Positions 23,431 to 35,800 of a DNA stretch of 64,000 nucleotides are shown piece after piece (the stretch's first letter is position 1; each line of letters opens with the position of its first letter). This stretch comes from UBA5158 sp963692955. GTDB lineage: Bacteria > Pseudomonadota > Gammaproteobacteria > DSM-16500. Location of the stretch: positions 1,364,001 to 1,428,000 of the forward strand of contig OY843587.1 of assembly GCA_963692955.1 (NCBI GenBank). The letters are read 5' to 3'. The position numbers and the translations under genes are program-made. The notes beneath the pieces were generated by a model. The model worked only from the letters and a program-made list of their open reading frames with translations, ran no database searches and was not told the origin of the DNA.

Positions 23431-25772
23431 CGTGAGCGCGGCCGTGCGGCGACCTGTGCGCCTAACTGCAGCGCCGCGGCATGGCTGAGTTCAAATAGGT
23501 TTCTGATTACGGTGCCGGGCTTAACGTTTTTAGGATATTTTTCATTGTGATCGTCGCGCCACTTATTTAAAGAAGTAATCATTTGATAGATATCGACGGG
23601 TTTAGATAAAACTTTTTGATCGCGTAAAAATGCCACCATTTCGGTCGCGATGTTTCGCATACTTCTGGCTTTTTCTTTGTCTGAATTACCAAATAATCCG
23701 AAGCGCATACTTTTCGCGATGGTGTCGCTGATTTTATCACGTAATCCTTTGGGCTCTTTTAATTGTTGATAACGTAAGGCGGTTTCCGCCCAGACGGTAA
23801 GCGCGGTTAAAATAATTTTTGGGTCGCTTGTTTCGTTGATGGTTTTTAACGATGCAGCGTAGGTTTGTTGTAATTCTGCTTTGGTAATATTAGGCAGGTA
23901 AAGTTTTTCGACTTGGGCTTTGTCTATGGGCGGCGCTTTGTTAGTTTTCGCAGTTTTGCGGTAAAAATAGGCGTTAATAATCTCCGGAAAATAATTATCC
24001 GGACGCGAATCTGTTTTCATGCCGGTCGAGCCAGGCGTTGAGAGCGTGCCTAGAATCGCATTATTCAAGCCGAGCGCGCGGCTATACATGATGTGTGACA
24101 TTAGCGGCGAGGCAGAAGGTTCATGCGTGGCTTCACCGTGAAACTGTTTTAAATGTTTTGCTATTTCTTGCGCTTCCCAAAAGATAGACGCGACTTCTTG
24201 CGCGGAGCCGGTGCGGTCTTGGCCGCTGGCACACGCAGTAATATTAATGACATCGCCGGAGTTATTGAGGATGTTGATGACTTTGCCGACTTTTTCGATG
24301 CGGGCTTTTTTATCCATTAAATCTCCAGCGGTGGAGGGGGGAGTGACGCTTTGTTTTTTCGCGGATTCAAGTACAAAATCAGAATATGAAATGGATTGTG
24401 GCGTGCCTAAAATATTCGTCGGCAAATAAGAATATTGGATGGCATGCTGATCGGCGGCTAACGCTTTTATCGCGTCGCGCGTGATTTTTATCATTTTGTC
24501 TTGTTTGCCCCAAGCCGTATCGGTTAACAACATGGCATAATTAAATTTGGTCACACTCGCGGGGATGTATTGCTTTGCCGCTTGCATTAATTGTTGAATA
24601 TTTTCTTTGGCATACATGACAGAGCGTGCATGTGTTTCACCCGCGCCTATGTAGGCCATGGTCGCCGCGCGTAATGACCAATTTTCTGATTTGCCTATGG
24701 TTTCTTGTGCGGAATTTTTTAGCTCTATTTCGTTATGGACGATGTAACCATTCTTAACGGTGGGCGCGACGGTATAACGTGTTTGCGCGGGCAAGCGTCT
24801 ATCGTCTTTTTGAATTAAGCCGACGAATGCTTCGTCGGCGATTTGAAAAGCGACGGGTTTGACGGCGTGATAGTTTCTGCCTGCAACCGGTTCTTCTAGG
24901 GGTGGCTCGGCTGGTGTTACCGCGGCGGAAGTAAAGTGTTCCTGTTCTTCATCTGAATTAATTTCTTCTTCATCTAATTCGCTATCGCTCATTTTGATGT
25001 TAGTCATGACTTCTAATTGATGTTTTTGCTCAGCTGTTTTTACTGTGATGGGGTAGGATGTTTCTCTAAAGGTGATGTCGATGCCCTCTATGTTTTCATT
25101 TCTCAGCGTTACGACAGTTTTCGCCGGATCAAGGACGCTGGATAGATCACGGTAATGGCCAATCAGTTTTGCGTGTTGTTGCGGTGTTTCGAGATCATTA
25201 TTCAAATTCGTTTCGTGTAAAAGAGCGCTGAGTTTCAAATTAAATTTTCTGTGTATGGCGTTGAGAATTTCGTTATCCATGTCTTTAGAATTGGCATTGA
25301 TTTCGAAAATAAGTTCGCGCATATATAATTGTAATTTTATTCTGGCGTTTTGATACGCGTCGTAATGTTCCGTATCGTATTTGTGAATTAATACATGATC
25401 GATACCGCGCGCGGCGCCTAACGCGCGCAATAATAAATTATTGCCGATGATAATAGGATCATCCGGGGATAGTCGGTCTTCTAATTTTTTCGCCGCCGTG
25501 CAATCGCGGATGTAACCAATTCCCGTCGGATAAGTTGTTTTACTTTCATCGATTTCCAGCGAGGTTTTAACACCATCTAAATGATCAAGATAAATTAATA
25601 TTGCGGTTTCAAGTTTGCCATAATTAAATGTGTTTAGTGCGGCATGCATGAGGATGGTGGGTGGTTGGTTGGGACTATCACCCGTACCGTAACTAGCTAA
25701 AAAATCTCGGTATGACAATGCGATTGAGCCAAAATCATAGTCGGCTTCCGTACGGTTGGAATTTACCAGCAT
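23427..25772 (-). CDS. Putative CX5R phosphatase, SopB/SidF-like, candidate effector
   Basis: 781 residues with no signal peptide or membrane segment. The notable motif is ITACASGQDRTGSAQE, with a Cys514-x5-Arg520-Thr loop. It sits in a context like that of phosphoinositide phosphatases of pathogens (SopB/IpgD CKSGKDRTGM; SidF group) and eukaryotic inositol polyphosphate 4-phosphatases (CKSAKDRT). Both loop lysines of those enzymes are replaced here (Ala515, Gln518). An acidic disordered stretch (about 262-298) divides the N-terminal half from the catalytic half. STPGSTGMKTDSRPDNYFP follows the loop, where SopB-like enzymes also have conserved residues. AAGGG precedes the ATG. Phosphatase activity is a reasonable inference; the substrate and export to a host are speculative. 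Confidence 0.65.
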   Translation of the reverse strand: MLVNSNRTEADYDFGSIALSYRDFLASYGTGDSPNQPPTILMHAALNTFNYGKLETAILIYLDHLDGVKTSLEIDESKTTYPTGIGYIRDCTAAKKLEDRLSPDDPIIIGNNLLLRALGAARGIDHVLIHKYDTEHYDAYQNARIKLQLYMRELIFEINANSKDMDNEILNAIHRKFNLKLSALLHETNLNNDLETPQQHAKLIGHYRDLSSVLDPAKTVVTLRNENIEGIDITFRETSYPITVKTAEQKHQLEVMTNIKMSDSELDEEEINSDEEQEHFTSAAVTPAEPPLEEPVAGRNYHAVKPVAFQIADEAFVGLIQKDDRRLPAQTRYTVAPTVKNGYIVHNEIELKNSAQETIGKSENWSLRAATMAYIGAGETHARSVMYAKENIQQLMQAAKQYIPASVTKFNYAMLLTDTAWGKQDKMIKITRDAIKALAADQHAIQYSYLPTNILGTPQSISYSDFVLESAKKQSVTPPSTAGDLMDKKARIEKVGKVINILNNSGDVINITACASGQDRTGSAQEVASIFWEAQEIAKHLKQFHGEATHEPSASPLMSHIMYSRALGLNNAILGTLSTPGSTGMKTDSRPDNYFPEIINAYFYRKTAKTNKAPPIDKAQVEKLYLPNITKAELQQTYAASLKTINETSDPKIILTALTVWAETALRYQQLKEPKGLRDKISDTIAKSMRFGLFGNSDKEKARSMRNIATEMVAFLRDQKVLSKPVDIYQMITSLNKWRDDHNEKYPKNVKPGTVIRNLFELSHAAALQLGAQVAARPRSR

Positions 25773-25895
25773 AAGTGACCCTTTTATTATTGTTCGCTAT
25801 CTATCCATTATAACTTATTTGTGCATAAAGTTACATCTCACTGATTTACAAGGATAAATTTTGCTAAAGATTTTAACTTTTTAGCTAAAAAGCTT

Positions 25896-25904
25896 TGCTA
25901 TAAT
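25896..25904 (+). promoter_or_regulatory. Extended -10 promoter for the PfkB kinase
   Basis: TGC followed by a consensus TATAAT (25899-25904) forms an extended -10 element, 31 nt before the ATG at 25936. No good -35 box is present, as is usual for this promoter type. Confidence 0.5.
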
Positions 25905-25935
25905 CGCATTTTCGAGACAACGGTTAGGAAGCGAA

Positions 25936-26886
25936 ATGACAGCAAAAAAATTCAATGTAGTCGCTGCCGGCCGCGCTTATATCGATATTGTCGCGCGCGT
26001 TGACGCCGGTTTTTTAGCTCTGCATCAGATTCCGATCGATGGTCAACTTGAATGTTCAGCCGCGGAAATTTCACAAATCACAACGAATTTATCTGCTCCC
26101 CAAATGTTGGCGGGCGGGCCTAGTTCGAATACTTGCGCGGTGTTAACTGCGTTGGGCGGTCACGCCGGATTTTTTGGAAAAGTTTGTCGTGACGCGGCGG
26201 GTGAATTTTTCTTAACGGACGCGCGCCAACGGAATATTATATTTTGTTGTGAACCTTATGCTGAGAACGGCAGCATGAGCGGCACTTGTTTAGTGTTGCT
26301 AACAGCGCAGCATAGGAGCTTTGCTTATAATACCGGTTGTTCGAATTTCTTTTCCGCCGTAGAGTTTGAAGCGTTTGATTTTTCCCAGACGGATTTTTTT
26401 TTAGTGGAAGCGCATTTACTTACCCATGCGGATGCGTATTCGGCATTAGCAAGCGCGCTGCACATGGCTGAAAACCGCACGCGTATCGTCATTAATTTGC
26501 ATGGCATCACCGCGTGGGATGCGCATCACGGTGTAGTTAAACTCATCGCTGAAAAAGCTAATATTGTCGTCGGCAATAGTGTAGAACAGGAAGCATTTCA
26601 AAACGCCGCCACTCATTATGAAAAAAACGCCGAACAATTGGTAATTACCACGCAAGGCGAACACGGCGCGGCAGCTCGTCAAGCAGGACAAGTATGGCAT
26701 GCGGCCGCGGCCAAGCCGATTAGATTTGTCAGTAGTGTCGGAGCTGGGGACGCTTTTATCGCGGGGTTGTTATTAGCATTATCGAATGGCGCGAATGTGC
26801 AGACTAGTTTAGCCGCCGCGATCGATGCGGCTACTGCAATTCTGGGAGAAACCGGCGCGCGGCCAGCGCTTAATTTGATTAATTAA
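25936..26886 (+). CDS. PfkB-family carbohydrate/nucleoside kinase
   Basis: 316 residues of the ribokinase/PfkB fold. The first signature AGGPSSNT (59-66) lies in the substrate-binding part, followed by GGHAGFFGKVCRDAAGEFF. The second signature SSVGAGDAFIAG (266-277) supplies catalytic Asp272 and the anion hole, with Ser-Ser in place of the common Asp-Thr. The pattern resembles the adenosine kinase-like subgroup, but the substrate (adenosine, ribose or another sugar) cannot be fixed by eye. AGGA precedes the ATG. Its stop overlaps the stop of the giant convergent gene within TTAA. Confidence 0.88.
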   Translation: MTAKKFNVVAAGRAYIDIVARVDAGFLALHQIPIDGQLECSAAEISQITTNLSAPQMLAGGPSSNTCAVLTALGGHAGFFGKVCRDAAGEFFLTDARQRNIIFCCEPYAENGSMSGTCLVLLTAQHRSFAYNTGCSNFFSAVEFEAFDFSQTDFFLVEAHLLTHADAYSALASALHMAENRTRIVINLHGITAWDAHHGVVKLIAEKANIVVGNSVEQEAFQNAATHYEKNAEQLVITTQGEHGAAARQAGQVWHAAAAKPIRFVSSVGAGDAFIAGLLLALSNGANVQTSLAAAIDAATAILGETGARPALNLIN

Positions 26887-29800
26887 GCTGAAGTATCATC
26901 GTCATCAGGTGTATCATCCGACATGCCGAAATCACTCAATAATTTCTTCACGCGGTCTTGGAAATTCACGCGTCTTGAGAAAGCGAAATTCGCAGTTTCT
27001 AAAGGTTGATAAACTTTACTTTCACTTACTTTGTTAGCTTTGGTTTCCGCAGTAGGTTTGGGGACGACAGGTACTTTGGCCGTGTCTACCGCTTTAGCCA
27101 CATCGGCATTGGTGACTGGCGCAACTTGTGAATTGTCGGATTGCGTGTTTTGCGAATTTATACTCGGCAAAACGGAAGATTCATCTGGCGCTGCGATTTT
27201 GCTGCTAAGAGTCGCGAGCGTATCGCTTAAACCTTCAACGATAGGTGTGAGATTGACGAAGTCAGGCGAATGTTCAAAGCCCCAGCTTGGTTGATGGCTG
27301 TACTTACTTAACATTACTGTGACTGGATTATTTAAGCTACCGATGTTTGGCCCGGAACTGGTGGAGCCGCTACTTGAAGCCGCTGTAGCCGATAATGCAG
27401 CATATGAAGTATCAGAATAGGTCGACGAACTTGTGGTGGAATTTTGCGTGGCCAATGCATCCAGTGTGCTTGAATTAAAGAATATTTGGTCGCCCAACGA
27501 TCCCACCGACGTCGATGTTAACGGTATGTTTACAATCGGCGTGGCCGCTATTACGGCGGTCGGTGCGACCACAGTAGATGGAGTATTGATAACAGTTGTT
27601 AATGGATTACTGAGATTGTTAACAGCATTACCATTGTCGAAGACGAAGGTGATGATTTGCTGCGAAGCTGGCGCGTTGGTCGTGTTATTGGTGTATTCAA
27701 CAGTGCGTAACGCAGCTTGGAATTGCGTGACGGTGGCAGTGTTATTAGGGGATGATAAGATTAATTCACCGGTCGATGCATTGTATGTACCGGTAATATT
27801 ACCGGTAGCACTCGATGGCGCGAAAGTTAAATAGGTCGAGCCATCATTCGTGTAATTTGCAATGGTAACGGTTGCGTCTAATAGCGTTCCATTCGCTGGG
27901 TCACTTAATTGAATAACACTATTCACCACAACACCTGGCGCATATGTCACTGCACCGGTTTGCGTGAGACTTGGAGGCGTGAGTGATTCAATGTTTATAG
28001 TAAGTGCTTCGACAGAGGTTTTAATGCCATCGGTCGCTGTGACATTGACATTATAAATGGATTGCACGGCAGAGAGCGGAATCGAATTGAAAGTAATGTC
28101 GCCGGTTTGTGAATTGATAGTAAATAACGACGCGTCAGCGCCGGTCAATCCATAGGTCACCTGAGTACCCGGTACATCAGTCGCCGCCGCTGTATAAACA
28201 ACCGTGGTGGTCGTCGTGCCTTCGATGACATTTAAAGTGCTGGGCGATGTAATTACTGGAGCAATATCTACGACATTGATTGTGATTGGTGTCGCGATTG
28301 ACGTTAACGTACCATCCGAAGCGGTCACGCTAATGCTATAAGTGCTTTGAATCGTTGCATTAGGAACTGCAGTGAATTTAACAACGCCAGTGTTTGGATT
28401 AATAGTAAATGCCGCGCTATCAGGGCCGCTTAACGCATAAGTAAATACGGTACCAGGAACGCTAGAGCCGGCGACAGTGTAAACAGCGGTACTAATAGGT
28501 GTTCCTTCTTGGACCGTAACCGTCGGAGCAGAAATAATAGTGGGGACAATATCCGTAACGTTTAAGGTAACGGCTTCACTCGATGTTAAAGTACCGTCCG
28601 ATGCGACAATACTAAAGCTGTAGCTGGATTTACTTTGATAATTGGCAACGGATTTCAATGTGACAGCGCCAGTCGCGCTATTAATATTTAATAAATTCGC
28701 GTCAGCGCCGGCTAATGAATAAGTTAAGGTGGTACCAGCGATATCAGTCGCAGTCGCTGTAAAGATTGGCGCGGTAACGGCGGAGCCTGCCACCACGGAA
28801 GTCGTTGCGGTGCTGTTAATAATTGGCGCTTGGTCCGTAACGTTGATAGTCAGTGTTTGGATTGATGTATCCGTACCATCCAATGCCAATACAGTTAAAG
28901 TATATGTGGATTTTATTTGGAAATTTAGTATTTGCGAAGGTGCGACCGAGATAGCGCCGGTCGCAGCATTGATAGTAAACGCGGATGCGTCTGCGCCGGA
29001 TAAAGCGTAACTAATCGTACTGCCGACAACACTGTTTGCACTTGCCGTATAAACCGTTGTACCAGGCGCCGTGCCTTCGATAATCGTCGTGCTGGCGGTG
29101 GAGGCAATGATCGGCGCCACGTCAGTGACATTTAAAATAACCGCTTCGGTTGCACTCAACGTGCCGTCAGAAACAGTCACGTTGAAATTGTAGGTCGGTT
29201 GCGTTTGATAATTCGCAACGGCCTTCAGAGTGACAGCGCCGGTCGCGCTATTAATATTAAATAAATTCGCATTAGTGCCGCTTAACGTGTAGGTTAAGGT
29301 TGTGCCGCTAATATCCGTGGCGACTGCGTTAAAGACTGGTGTTGTTATCGGTGTGCCTTCTGCAATGCTGGTAGTCGTTAAAGAATTAATAACGGGAGCT
29401 GTGTCGGTGACGTTGATAGTGAGAGTTTGTAGTGAAGTATCCGTTCCATCCAGAGCGAGCACCGTTAAAGTGTAAGTCGATTTCAGTTGATAATTTAATA
29501 CCGCTGAAGGCGCCACGGTAATCGCACCCGTTGCGGCATTGATTGAGAATGCAGAAGCGTCCGCGCCGGATAAGGCATACGTTATCACGCTGCCGACCAC
29601 ACTGCTCGCATTCGCGGTGTAAACTGTTGTCCCAGGTGCTGTGCCTTCGAGCACAGTCGTACTAGCACTAGAAGCCATAATCGGTGCAACGTCAGTGACA
29701 TTTAAGGTGACCGCTTCCGTCGAAGTCAGCGTGCCGTCTGAGGCAATTACATTAAAGTTATAGCTTGGCTGCGTTTGATAATTAGGCGATGCTTTCAGAG

Positions 29801-32800
29801 TAATTGCGCCGGTCAAACTATTAATATTAAATAGGTTTGCGTCAGTGCCGCTTAATGAATAAGTAATCGTCGTACCAGTAACATCCGCAGCTCTTGCAGT
29901 AAAGATTGGCGTGATAATGGAACTACCCTCGACAATACTCATGGTGGTAGAAGCAGCAATGACGGGTGCGGTATCAGTGACATTAATGGTTAATGCTTGG
30001 GTAGAAGTATCCGTGCCGTCTAATGCTGCCACCGTCAAATTATAAGTTGATTTCAATTGATAATTTAATATGGCGCCGGGTGCGACAGAGATGACGCCGG
30101 TGGTAGAATTTATCGTAAACGACGCAGCGTCTAATCCAGATAATGTATAAATTATTGGACTGCCAACCACGCTGGTACCATTAGCTGTATAAATCGCCGA
30201 GCCTGGAGCAGTACCTTCGACGACTGTAGCTGTCGCGGTAGATGCGATCATTGGGGGGACGTCTGTTACGTTTAAAATGACGGCTTCAGTTGACGTTAAC
30301 GTACCGTCTGATGCATTTACATTAAAGGTATAAATCGGTTTGGTTTGATAATTTGGAGCGACTTTTAAGGTGACGGCACCCGTCGCGCTGTTAATGTTAA
30401 ATAAGTTCGCGTCTATACCGCTTAATGAATAGCTTAACGTCGTGCCTGGAATATCTGTGGCTGCGGCGGTGAACACCGGCGTTGTAGTCGGCGAACCTTC
30501 TACTACGCTAGTCGTGACGATAGAATTAATGACAGGCGCTTGGTCGGTTAGGTTGACCGTCAAGGCTTGGCTGGATGTATCTGTGCCGTCTAATGCGAGC
30601 ACAGTCAGATTATAAGTGGATTTCAATTGATAATTTAATACGGCCGATGGGGCAACAGATATCACACCCGTCGTGGCGTTAATCGTAAACGCGGCAGCGT
30701 CAGCGCCGGCTAACGCATATGTTATCGTACTGCCGACAACGCTGGTTGCGTTCGCTGTGTAAACCGACGTGCCTGGCGCTGTGCCTTCAATAACAGAAGT
30801 GCTTGCGGTAGGAGCAATCACCGGTGCAACGTCAGTAACATTTAAGGTAACCGCTTCTGTCGAAGTTAACGTACCGTCTGAAACAGTAACGTTGAAATTA
30901 TAGCTTGGCTTAGTTTGATAATCAGCAGGTGATTTCAAGGTAACCGCGCCGGTCAAACTATTTATGTTAAACAAGTTTGCGTCAGTACCGCTTAATGAAT
31001 AAATTAAAGTCGTACCGCTGACATCCGTCGCGACCGCGTTAAAGACCGGCGTGAGAACAGAGGTACCTTCAACGACGCTGGTGGTCGTGGCGGCATTGAT
31101 AACGGGTGCTGTGTCAGTGACATTAATAGTTAACGCTTGAATAGAAGTATTCGTGCCATCTGAGGCCAGCACAGTTAGATTATAAGCCGATTTTAATTGA
31201 TAATTTAATACGGCGCCCGGTGCGATAGAGATGACGCCCGTCGTCGAGTTGATCCTAAACGCGGAAGCATCTAATCCGGTTAATGAATAAGTGATGGGAC
31301 TGCCGACCACACTGGATGCGCTGGCAGTGTAAACAGCCGAGCCTGGACTAGTACCTTCAACCACAGAAGTGCTGGCGGTGGCAGACATAGATGGCGCAAC
31401 ATCGGTGACATTTAATGTGACTGCTTCGACAGAGGATAACGATCCATCCGACGCTGTCACATTAAAGTGATAAATTGACTGCGTTTGATAATTAGCAGGG
31501 GCTTTCAACGTAACCGCGCCGGTTGCGCTATTAATATTAAATAAGTTCGCGTCGCTACCGCTCAAAGTGTAAGTCAATACAGTGCCGGTAATATCAGTTG
31601 CTGAAGCGGTAAACACTGGCGTTGTCGTTGGCGTGCCTTCGACGACGGACGAGACGGCCAAGCTATTAATAACGGGCGCTAAATCAGTGATATTGACAGT
31701 GAGTGTTTGCAGCGATTGCGCAGTACCATCTTGAGCAATCACAGTTAAATTATAAGTTGATTTTAATTGATAATTTAAAACTTGCGAAGGCGCAATGGAA
31801 ATCACACCGGTCGTGGCGTTGATGGTAAACGCTGCAGCATCCGCGCCGGATAATGCATAGGTAATCGTACTGCCAACGATGCTAGTTGCATTGGCTACAT
31901 AAACTGGCGTACCTGCCGTTGTGCCTTCAACCACGATGGTGCTGGCATTCGCGGCGATGACGGGCGGTACATCGGTGACATTTAACGTTACCGCTTCACT
32001 TGAAGTCAACGTTCCATCTGACGCAACGACATTGAAATTATAGCTAGGTTTCAGTTGATAGTTAGCTACCAGTCTTAAGGTGACAGCGCCGGTCGAGCTA
32101 TTGATATTAAATAACAGCGCATCGGTGCCGCTTAAAGAGTAGGTCAACGTCGTGCCGGAAACATCGGTTGCGGTTGGCGTAAAGACGACGGTCGAGAGTG
32201 GCGAACCTTCGACGACAGTCGCGGTCGCGGAGCTATTAATGACTGGGGCTGTATCAGTTAAATTAACCGTGAGCGCTTGGGCCGAGGTCAGCGTGCCATC
32301 GGAAGCAACCACGTTTACATGGTAAGTTGATTGCAATTGATAATTTAACACTTTACCAGCTGCGACTGAGATAACACCCGTAGTCGCGTTAATCGTAAAT
32401 GCGGAAGCATCTGCTCCAGATAAACTATATGTAATCGTGCTGCCAACGACACTGGCGGCACTTGCAGTATAAATTGCCGTGCCAGGCGCTGTGCCTTCCA
32501 CCACTGTGGTAGTACCGGTCGTAGGAATAGTCGGAGCGACATCCGTGACATTCAAAGTGACAGCTTCAGTCGAAGTTAACGTGCCGTCTGACGCGGTGAC
32601 ACTGAAGTTATAGCTTGGCTTAGTTTGATAATTAGCGGCAGCTTTTAAAGTAACAGCACCGGTCGCGCTATTGATATTAAATAAATTCGCATCGGCGCCG
32701 CTTAATGTATAAGTTAGTGTAGTGCCTGAAACATCGGTAGCTGTAGCAGTGAAGACTGGTGTCGTGATCGGTGTGCCTTCAGTCACTGAGGTAGTCGCAG

Positions 32801-35800
32801 TGCTATTAATCACTGGCGCTTGGTCGGTTAAATTAATGGTGAGTGCTTGCGTCGAATTTAACGTGCCATCCGATGCCGTCACGGTTAAGTTATAAACTGG
32901 GTTGGTTTGATAATTTAATACTTGACCGGCTGCTATTGAGATTACGCCCGTCAAAGAATTAATCGTAAAGGCAGAAGCGCCCGTTCCAGATAAACTGTAA
33001 GTGATTGGGCTGATGACAGCGCCACTCGCACTGGCCGTATAAACCGCTGTGCCAGCCGGAGTGCCTTCAAGCACTGAGGTAGTGGCGGTCGCGGCGATGG
33101 TCGGAGCAACATCACTTACTGTCAAAGTCACCGCTTCGGTAGAAGTTTGCGTGCCATCCGATGCGAGTACATTGAAAGTGTAACTCGGTTTAATCTGATA
33201 ATTAGCAACTGCTTTTAAGGTAACGGCACCCGTCGCGCTATTTATGTTAAAGAAAATCGCGTCGATTCCGCTTAGAGAATATGTCAATGTCGTGCCAGTT
33301 ACGTCTGTAGCTGAAGCGGTGAAGACTGGCGTTGTGATTGGTGTGCCTTCCACCACTGAAGTGGTCGCCGTGCTATTGATGACCGGCGCTTTGTCGATTA
33401 AATTAATCGTCAATGCTTGGGTCGATGTCAACGTACCATCGGCTGCCACAACATTGAGATTGTATGTAGGTTTAGTTTGGAAATTCAAAACTTGCGATGG
33501 CGCGATGGAAATGACGCCGGTCGTCGCATTGATAGTAAACGCGGCAGCATCCGCGCCCGTTAAACTATAAGTAATCGCACTGCCAACGACACTAGTCGCA
33601 TTCGCTGTGTAGACGGACGTACCTGGTGTTGTGCCCTCCAGCACTGACGTGCTAGCAGCTGAGGCAATGGCAGGAGCAACATCGGTAACGTTTAACGTTA
33701 CCGCTTCGGTAGATGTCAGCGTGCCGTCTGATGCGATCACGTTGAAGCTGTAGCTTGGTTTAGTTTGATAATCAGAAACTGCTTTTAAAGTAACAGCACC
33801 CGTCGCGCTATTGATAGTAAATAAATTCGCATCGGCGCCGCTTAACGTATAAGTCAATGTTGTGCCGGAAACATCTGTTGCCGAAGCAGTAAAGACCGGT
33901 GTAGTGATCGCCGTGCCTTCAGTCACCGTAGTCGTCGCAGTGCTAGTAATAACCGGCGCTTTGTCGGTTAAGTTAACGGTTAATGCTTGCGTAGAACTCA
34001 TTGTTCCGTCAGCAGCGACGACGCTGAAATTATAAGACGGTTTCGTTTGGTAATTTAAATTTTGTCCGATCGCGACCGAGATCACACCAGTCGTTGGATT
34101 AATGATAAATGCGGAAGCATCCGCGCCGGTCAAGGTATAAGTAATCGCGCTGCCGACCACACTGGCAGCACTCGCTGTATAAATCGCTGTACCAGGGGTT
34201 GTGCCTTCCAACACCGTTGTGGTGGCAGTTGCAGTAATGGTAGGAGCGACATCGGTAACATTCAAAGTGACTGCTTCAGCCGATATCAATGTGCCATCCG
34301 AAGCAACGACACTAAAGCTGTAACTTGGTTTAGTTTGATAATCAGCGACAGCTTTTAAAGTAACCGCGCCGGTCGCGCTATTAATATTGAAGAAATTCGC
34401 ATCTAGACCGCTTAAAGAATAAGTTAATGTCGTGCCGCTAACATCGGTCGCCGACGCGGTGAAGACAGGTGTTGTAATCGGAGTACCTTCCACGACTGAC
34501 GTGGTCGCAGCGCTGTTAATGACTGGCGCTGTATCCGTTAAACTGACGGTCAGAGCTTCTGTTGAACTTTGCGCGCCATCGGACACGACGACGTTAAAGC
34601 TATAGTTTGATTTCAATTGATAATTTAAAACTTGTGAAGGCGCGACAGAAATAACGCCGGTCGTTGCATTAATTACAAATGCGGAAGCGTCTGCGCCCGT
34701 TAAACTATAAGTCAGCGGATGACCACCAATGCTAGTCGCGCTTGCGGTGTAAACGGTTGTGCCTGGCGCCGTGCCCTCAGGAACAATTGCGGCCCCAACT
34801 GGCGTAATTACCGGTGCGACATCAGCGACGCTTAGCGTCACATTTTCAGTTGAAGTCAACGTGCCATCTGAAGCGATCACATTGAAATTATAAGTGGCTT
34901 TCGTGGCGAAATTAGCGACTGCTTTTAAGGTAACGATACCTGTCGCGCTATTAATATTAAATAAACTCGCATCCGCGCCGCTGAGAGAATACGTCAGTGT
35001 CGTGCCAGTCACATCGGTCGCTGAAGCGGTAAATACCGGCACGATCGTCGGCGTGCCTTCAGACACTGTCGCTGTCGCTGTACTGTTGATGACGGGTGCT
35101 CTGTCAGTGATGTTAACAGTCAATGCTTGGGTCGAACTTAACGTGCCGTCCGAAGCAACGACATTAAGATTATAAATGGATTTTAATTGGTAATTTAAAT
35201 TTTGCAGCGGTGCGACTGAGACGACACCGGTAGTTGCATTAATCGTAAATGCGGAAGCATCCGCGCCGCTTAAACTATAAGTTATCGCGCTGCCGACGAC
35301 ACTATTCGCGGTCGCGGTATAAACTGCGGTTCCAGGCGTTGTGCCTTCCAGTACAGAACTGCTAGCCGTAGCAGCAATCGTTGGAGCGACATCGGTGACA
35401 TTTAGAGTTACCGCTTGTGTAGAAGATAACGTGCCATCAGACGCGGTTACATTGAAGTTGTAATTAGTTTTGGTTTGATAATCAGGTGTCGCTTTCAAGG
35501 TAACGGCACCCGTCGCGCTGTTAATATTAAATAAGCTCGCGTCCGCTCCACTCAATGTATAAGTCAATGTCGTGCCGGATACATCGGTAGCAGCCGCTGT
35601 GAAAACAGTCGTGGAGGTTGGTGTGCCTTCGACAACCGTCGCAGTCGCAGTGCTGCTGATGACGGGCGCTTTGTCGGTTAAGTTAACGGTTAATGCTTGA
35701 GTGGAACTCATCGTACCGTCGGAAGCGACGATATTAAAATTGTAAGATGGTTTGGTTTGGAAATTTAAATTTTGTCCGGTCGCGACCGAGACGATGCCCG

